Below are positions 62,004 to 64,000 of a stretch of 64,000 bases of DNA, in pieces. Source of the stretch: Moniliophthora roreri (taxonomy: Eukaryota; Basidiomycota; Agaricomycetes; Agaricales; Marasmiaceae). The notes below the pieces were generated by a model, which had not been told where the DNA came from, did no database searches, and saw only the letters and a program-made list of their open reading frames with translations. The position numbers and the translations under genes were made by a program. The stretch covers positions 620,001 through 684,000 of the forward strand of contig LATX02000133.1 of the NCBI GenBank assembly GCA_001466705.2. Direction: 5' to 3'. Positions within the stretch are counted from its first letter, which is position 1, and every line of letters begins with the position of its first letter.

Positions 62004-62610
62004 TGTTACAATTGTCTTATTCTTTCTTAATATGACATTATTTCCATCACATGCTTTTCATATGACCTTTACTTCTTCCTTATTCCATAGGCTTTCCTTG
62101 AATATTCCATAACCTTTCCTGGATTATTCCCTGTCTCTCACCATTGAACATACTGAACATATTCTTGTTCCAGATCACTAATGATATCATTGGATAGATC
62201 ATATGCTTCTTTTTAACATCTGGACACATCCACATTCTCAGTTTCCTTTTTGTCTACTTTAGCCTTTGTACTACAATTCCACAATAATCTCCTGTGATCA
62301 TCAGCTGTTCTCTTGATGTTCTCTTATGTTCTTTCTTTTACTTAAATAGTCTATTTCTTTCATTTCTCAAGAAACACAGCAGTATGAATGAGTAGTTACA
62401 ATACATGTATTTAAACAGATGAAACAAGATCTAAGCTCTCTAGCTTGATCTAGTTAATCTATCTTGCATCTGCTCAACGATCAAACCTTCTGAACTCTAG
62501 ACTCTGTCTAGATGAAGTTGATGAACTGAGACTTGAACCTTGAATGACTTTGCAGAAGGTCTTACCATCTGTAGAGTTGTTGTTGTTGTTGCTGCGCAAG
62601 TAATGTAACA
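62004..62610 (+). mobile_element. Solo LTR of the gypsy-1 type
   Basis: 607 bp, TGTTACAATTG...GTAATGTAACA, with GCTAT on both sides (61999-62003, 62611-62615). Diverged from the gypsy-1 LTR but keeps acatctggacacatccacat, the ctagcttgatctag block and the gctgcgcaagtaa end. Confidence 0.9.
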
Positions 62611-62660
62611 GCTATACTTTATCTCTTACTTGAAACTTCTTAATATTTTAACTAATTCAT

Positions 62661-62907
62661 ATTTAAACTAAAGCATAACACAGATAGAAGGACTAGCCAG
62701 AAATCTGGCAGGAAAACTTGTAAAAACTAGCATCCAGCTTATCTGTATTTATAGGCATCCACTAAAAGTTTAGTTGACATTCTAAGTATAGCAACTCTGA
62801 TCACATCAATCCACACTCACTCATTGAACCTGAGTAAGACTATTAGAGGTTATTTTTTAGTAGTTTTCTATTAGTCTCAACTTAAATGAATTAGTAGAAC
62901 AAGGAAA
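62661..62907 (-). repeat. R2-related end fragment
   Basis: Contains ttgacattctaag..agcaactctgatcacatcaa, matching the end region of R2 copy d near 47066. Too diverged for exact limits. Confidence 0.55.
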
Positions 62908-63135
62908 AATGACCTGCAGAACATAGATACTATATTGATGCTTATGTGACATCAATATAGCATCTGCAGAAATGTCCATGCTGGCACTGTAAATGTAGTG
63001 CCCACATTTACATCTGTTAATTCTGTCAGTATTAAAGTAGGCACTATGTTTACAGTGCTAACACAGATGTTTCTGCAGGTGCTATATTGATGTTATATAA
63101 AGACCCAACATAGTGCCTATGTTCTGCAGGTCATT
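62908..63135. mobile_element. Fold-back (hairpin) MITE, 228 bp
   Basis: Ends AATGACCTGCAGAACATAG and CTATGTTCTGCAGGTCATT are exact inverted repeats. Inner sections (CATCAATATAGCATCTGCAG / CTGCAGGTGCTATATTGATG) also pair, so most of the element can fold into one stem. No target duplication could be assigned. Confidence 0.7.
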
Positions 63136-63860
63136 ATTACATGTCCCACATATGTTTTTCAGTCTTTTATCACCCAACTCTACTATTTAAATTAACTTAG
63201 AACTAAAATATGTTTTTAAGTAAATCAATTGAAAAATACAGTAGAATACCTGTGGATACAAGTATCTGCAGGTGTTTGCAGAATGGATTGCCCAGATGCT
63301 AGTATCTGGGGCACTAAATTCAGACAGATACAGATTAGAACTTTAATCTTAATGAAAACCAGCAGGTTGAATGCTAGATATCTATGGATTCATCTATATT
63401 ATGCCTTAAGTTAAATACTCAAGTAAACTATATTTCATGTGCCTTCCTCCTCTCTGCTCTTTTATTTTCTCTTTCTCTATCTGCAAAGCTACTTCTGTAA
63501 CAGAGTGAAGCTTTTTCCTTATATTTTTCTCTAAGTCCTTTCATCTATTATCTTATCTTTTGTCTATGTATCTGATTACTTGCTATATGCATATATTACA
63601 ACTACATCTTCTTTATAACATTCTATTCCACCTAGGCTTCCTTCTGAATTATTCTATTCAATTCCATTAGTTATTCTTGCCAAGGCAGACTTACTGTATT
63701 TATACTAGACTCATGTAGCCTAGTTCTCCACCTTGACCTCTTGGTCATTTAGGCTAGGTATTCGACTTCATGTCTGCTTATAATTAGTTCAATGCTGCAT
63801 CAACTTAGAATTTATATTAGATTATCTCTTTTCTCAACATTGCTTAACTTAGTATTGTGT
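63136..63860. other. Repeat debris, no gene recognised
   Basis: AT-rich with a pyrimidine-rich stretch from about 63440. Fragments such as tatctgcaggt recall the sequence near 21845. Confidence 0.5.
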
Positions 63861-64000
63861 TGCATCTGGTGAGACAGAAAGAATATAGTAAGAAGGAGGA
63901 TAGTTGGAAGCCAGTGGAGAACCTGGAGAATGCAAAAGCAAAAGTGAAAGAGTTCTACAAAAAAAACCTGAGTGCACCAACTAGAGTGGCAGCACTCTTT
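63861..64000 (+). pseudogene. gypsy chromodomain tail, runs off the window
   Basis: Plus-strand reading KKEDSWKPVENLENAKAKVK followed by EFYKKNLSAPTRVAAL, matching the chromodomain end of gypsy-4 (EQVENLKNAKAKVN) but in the opposite orientation. The element start lies upstream or is lost. Confidence 0.65.

Overview
The window looks like part of a filamentous basidiomycete genome, most likely Agaricomycetes. The evidence is short (44-57 bp) GT-AG introns with CTGAC/CTGAT-like branch sites, two conserved eukaryotic genes with fungal architecture, and a dense load of Ty3/gypsy elements of the type common in mushroom-forming fungi. Nothing fixes the genus. Ten isolated N bases (22236, 25898, 28373, 30831, 32809, 34984, 35780, 53237, 54464, 60669) sit at abrupt repeat junctions and look like scaffold joins. 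Order and orientation across them should be treated as provisional.

Region 1 (1-9 kb) is gene-bearing and CpG-rich. It holds a decayed family-1 UDP-glycosyltransferase (220-1128), a 70-residue two-exon gene (1481-1750), a five-exon TRAPP subunit gene of the Trs33/TRAPPC6 family on the minus strand (1992-2906), and, divergently across a shared promoter, a six-exon UBR1 N-recognin E3 ubiquitin ligase (3084-8786, about 1811 residues).

Region 2 (9.6-21.7 kb) is a three-level nest. An old gypsy element (LTR 9622-10063, gag and protease remnants) is split in its gag by a 1.6-kb LTR-like repeat R1 (10786-20094). R1 in turn carries a young 7.66-kb chromovirus (11730-19390). The chromovirus has 636-bp LTRs differing at 8 sites, a 5-bp target duplication, an apparent self-priming primer-binding site, a -1 frameshift heptamer at the gag stop, a complete domain order (protease, RT, RNase H, integrase, chromodomain) broken only by TAA/TGA codons one C-to-T change from sense, and a third ORF after pol with two CCHC zinc knuckles.

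Region 3 (21.7-36 kb) is CpG-poor repeat: hAT transposase debris, a hAT-type MITE with an 8-bp duplication, tandem copies of a 1.74-kb repeat (R2), a shared repeat R3, and the first copies of a CACTA-ended MITE family with 3-bp target duplications (15 complete or partial copies between 30.8 and 60.9 kb).

Region 4 (36-43.3 kb) holds plus-strand multi-exon genes or gene remnants of unknown function with good fungal introns; one encodes a Cys-rich zinc-cluster motif. CACTA-MITEs have inserted into them, once cleanly inside an intron. A tRNA-like gene follows, split by a solo LTR.

Region 5 (44-53 kb) is a second, minus-strand gypsy lineage (gag to integrase) interrupted by inverted copies of R1 and R2. 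Region 6 (53-64 kb) has nested MITEs, a 2.1-kb-arm inverted duplication carrying a second zinc-cluster gene remnant, gypsy integrase/chromodomain fragments, a solo LTR with a 5-bp duplication, and a small hairpin MITE. Functionally, the window is a housekeeping gene block bordering a heterochromatin-like transposon graveyard whose decay pattern fits deamination of methylated CpG.
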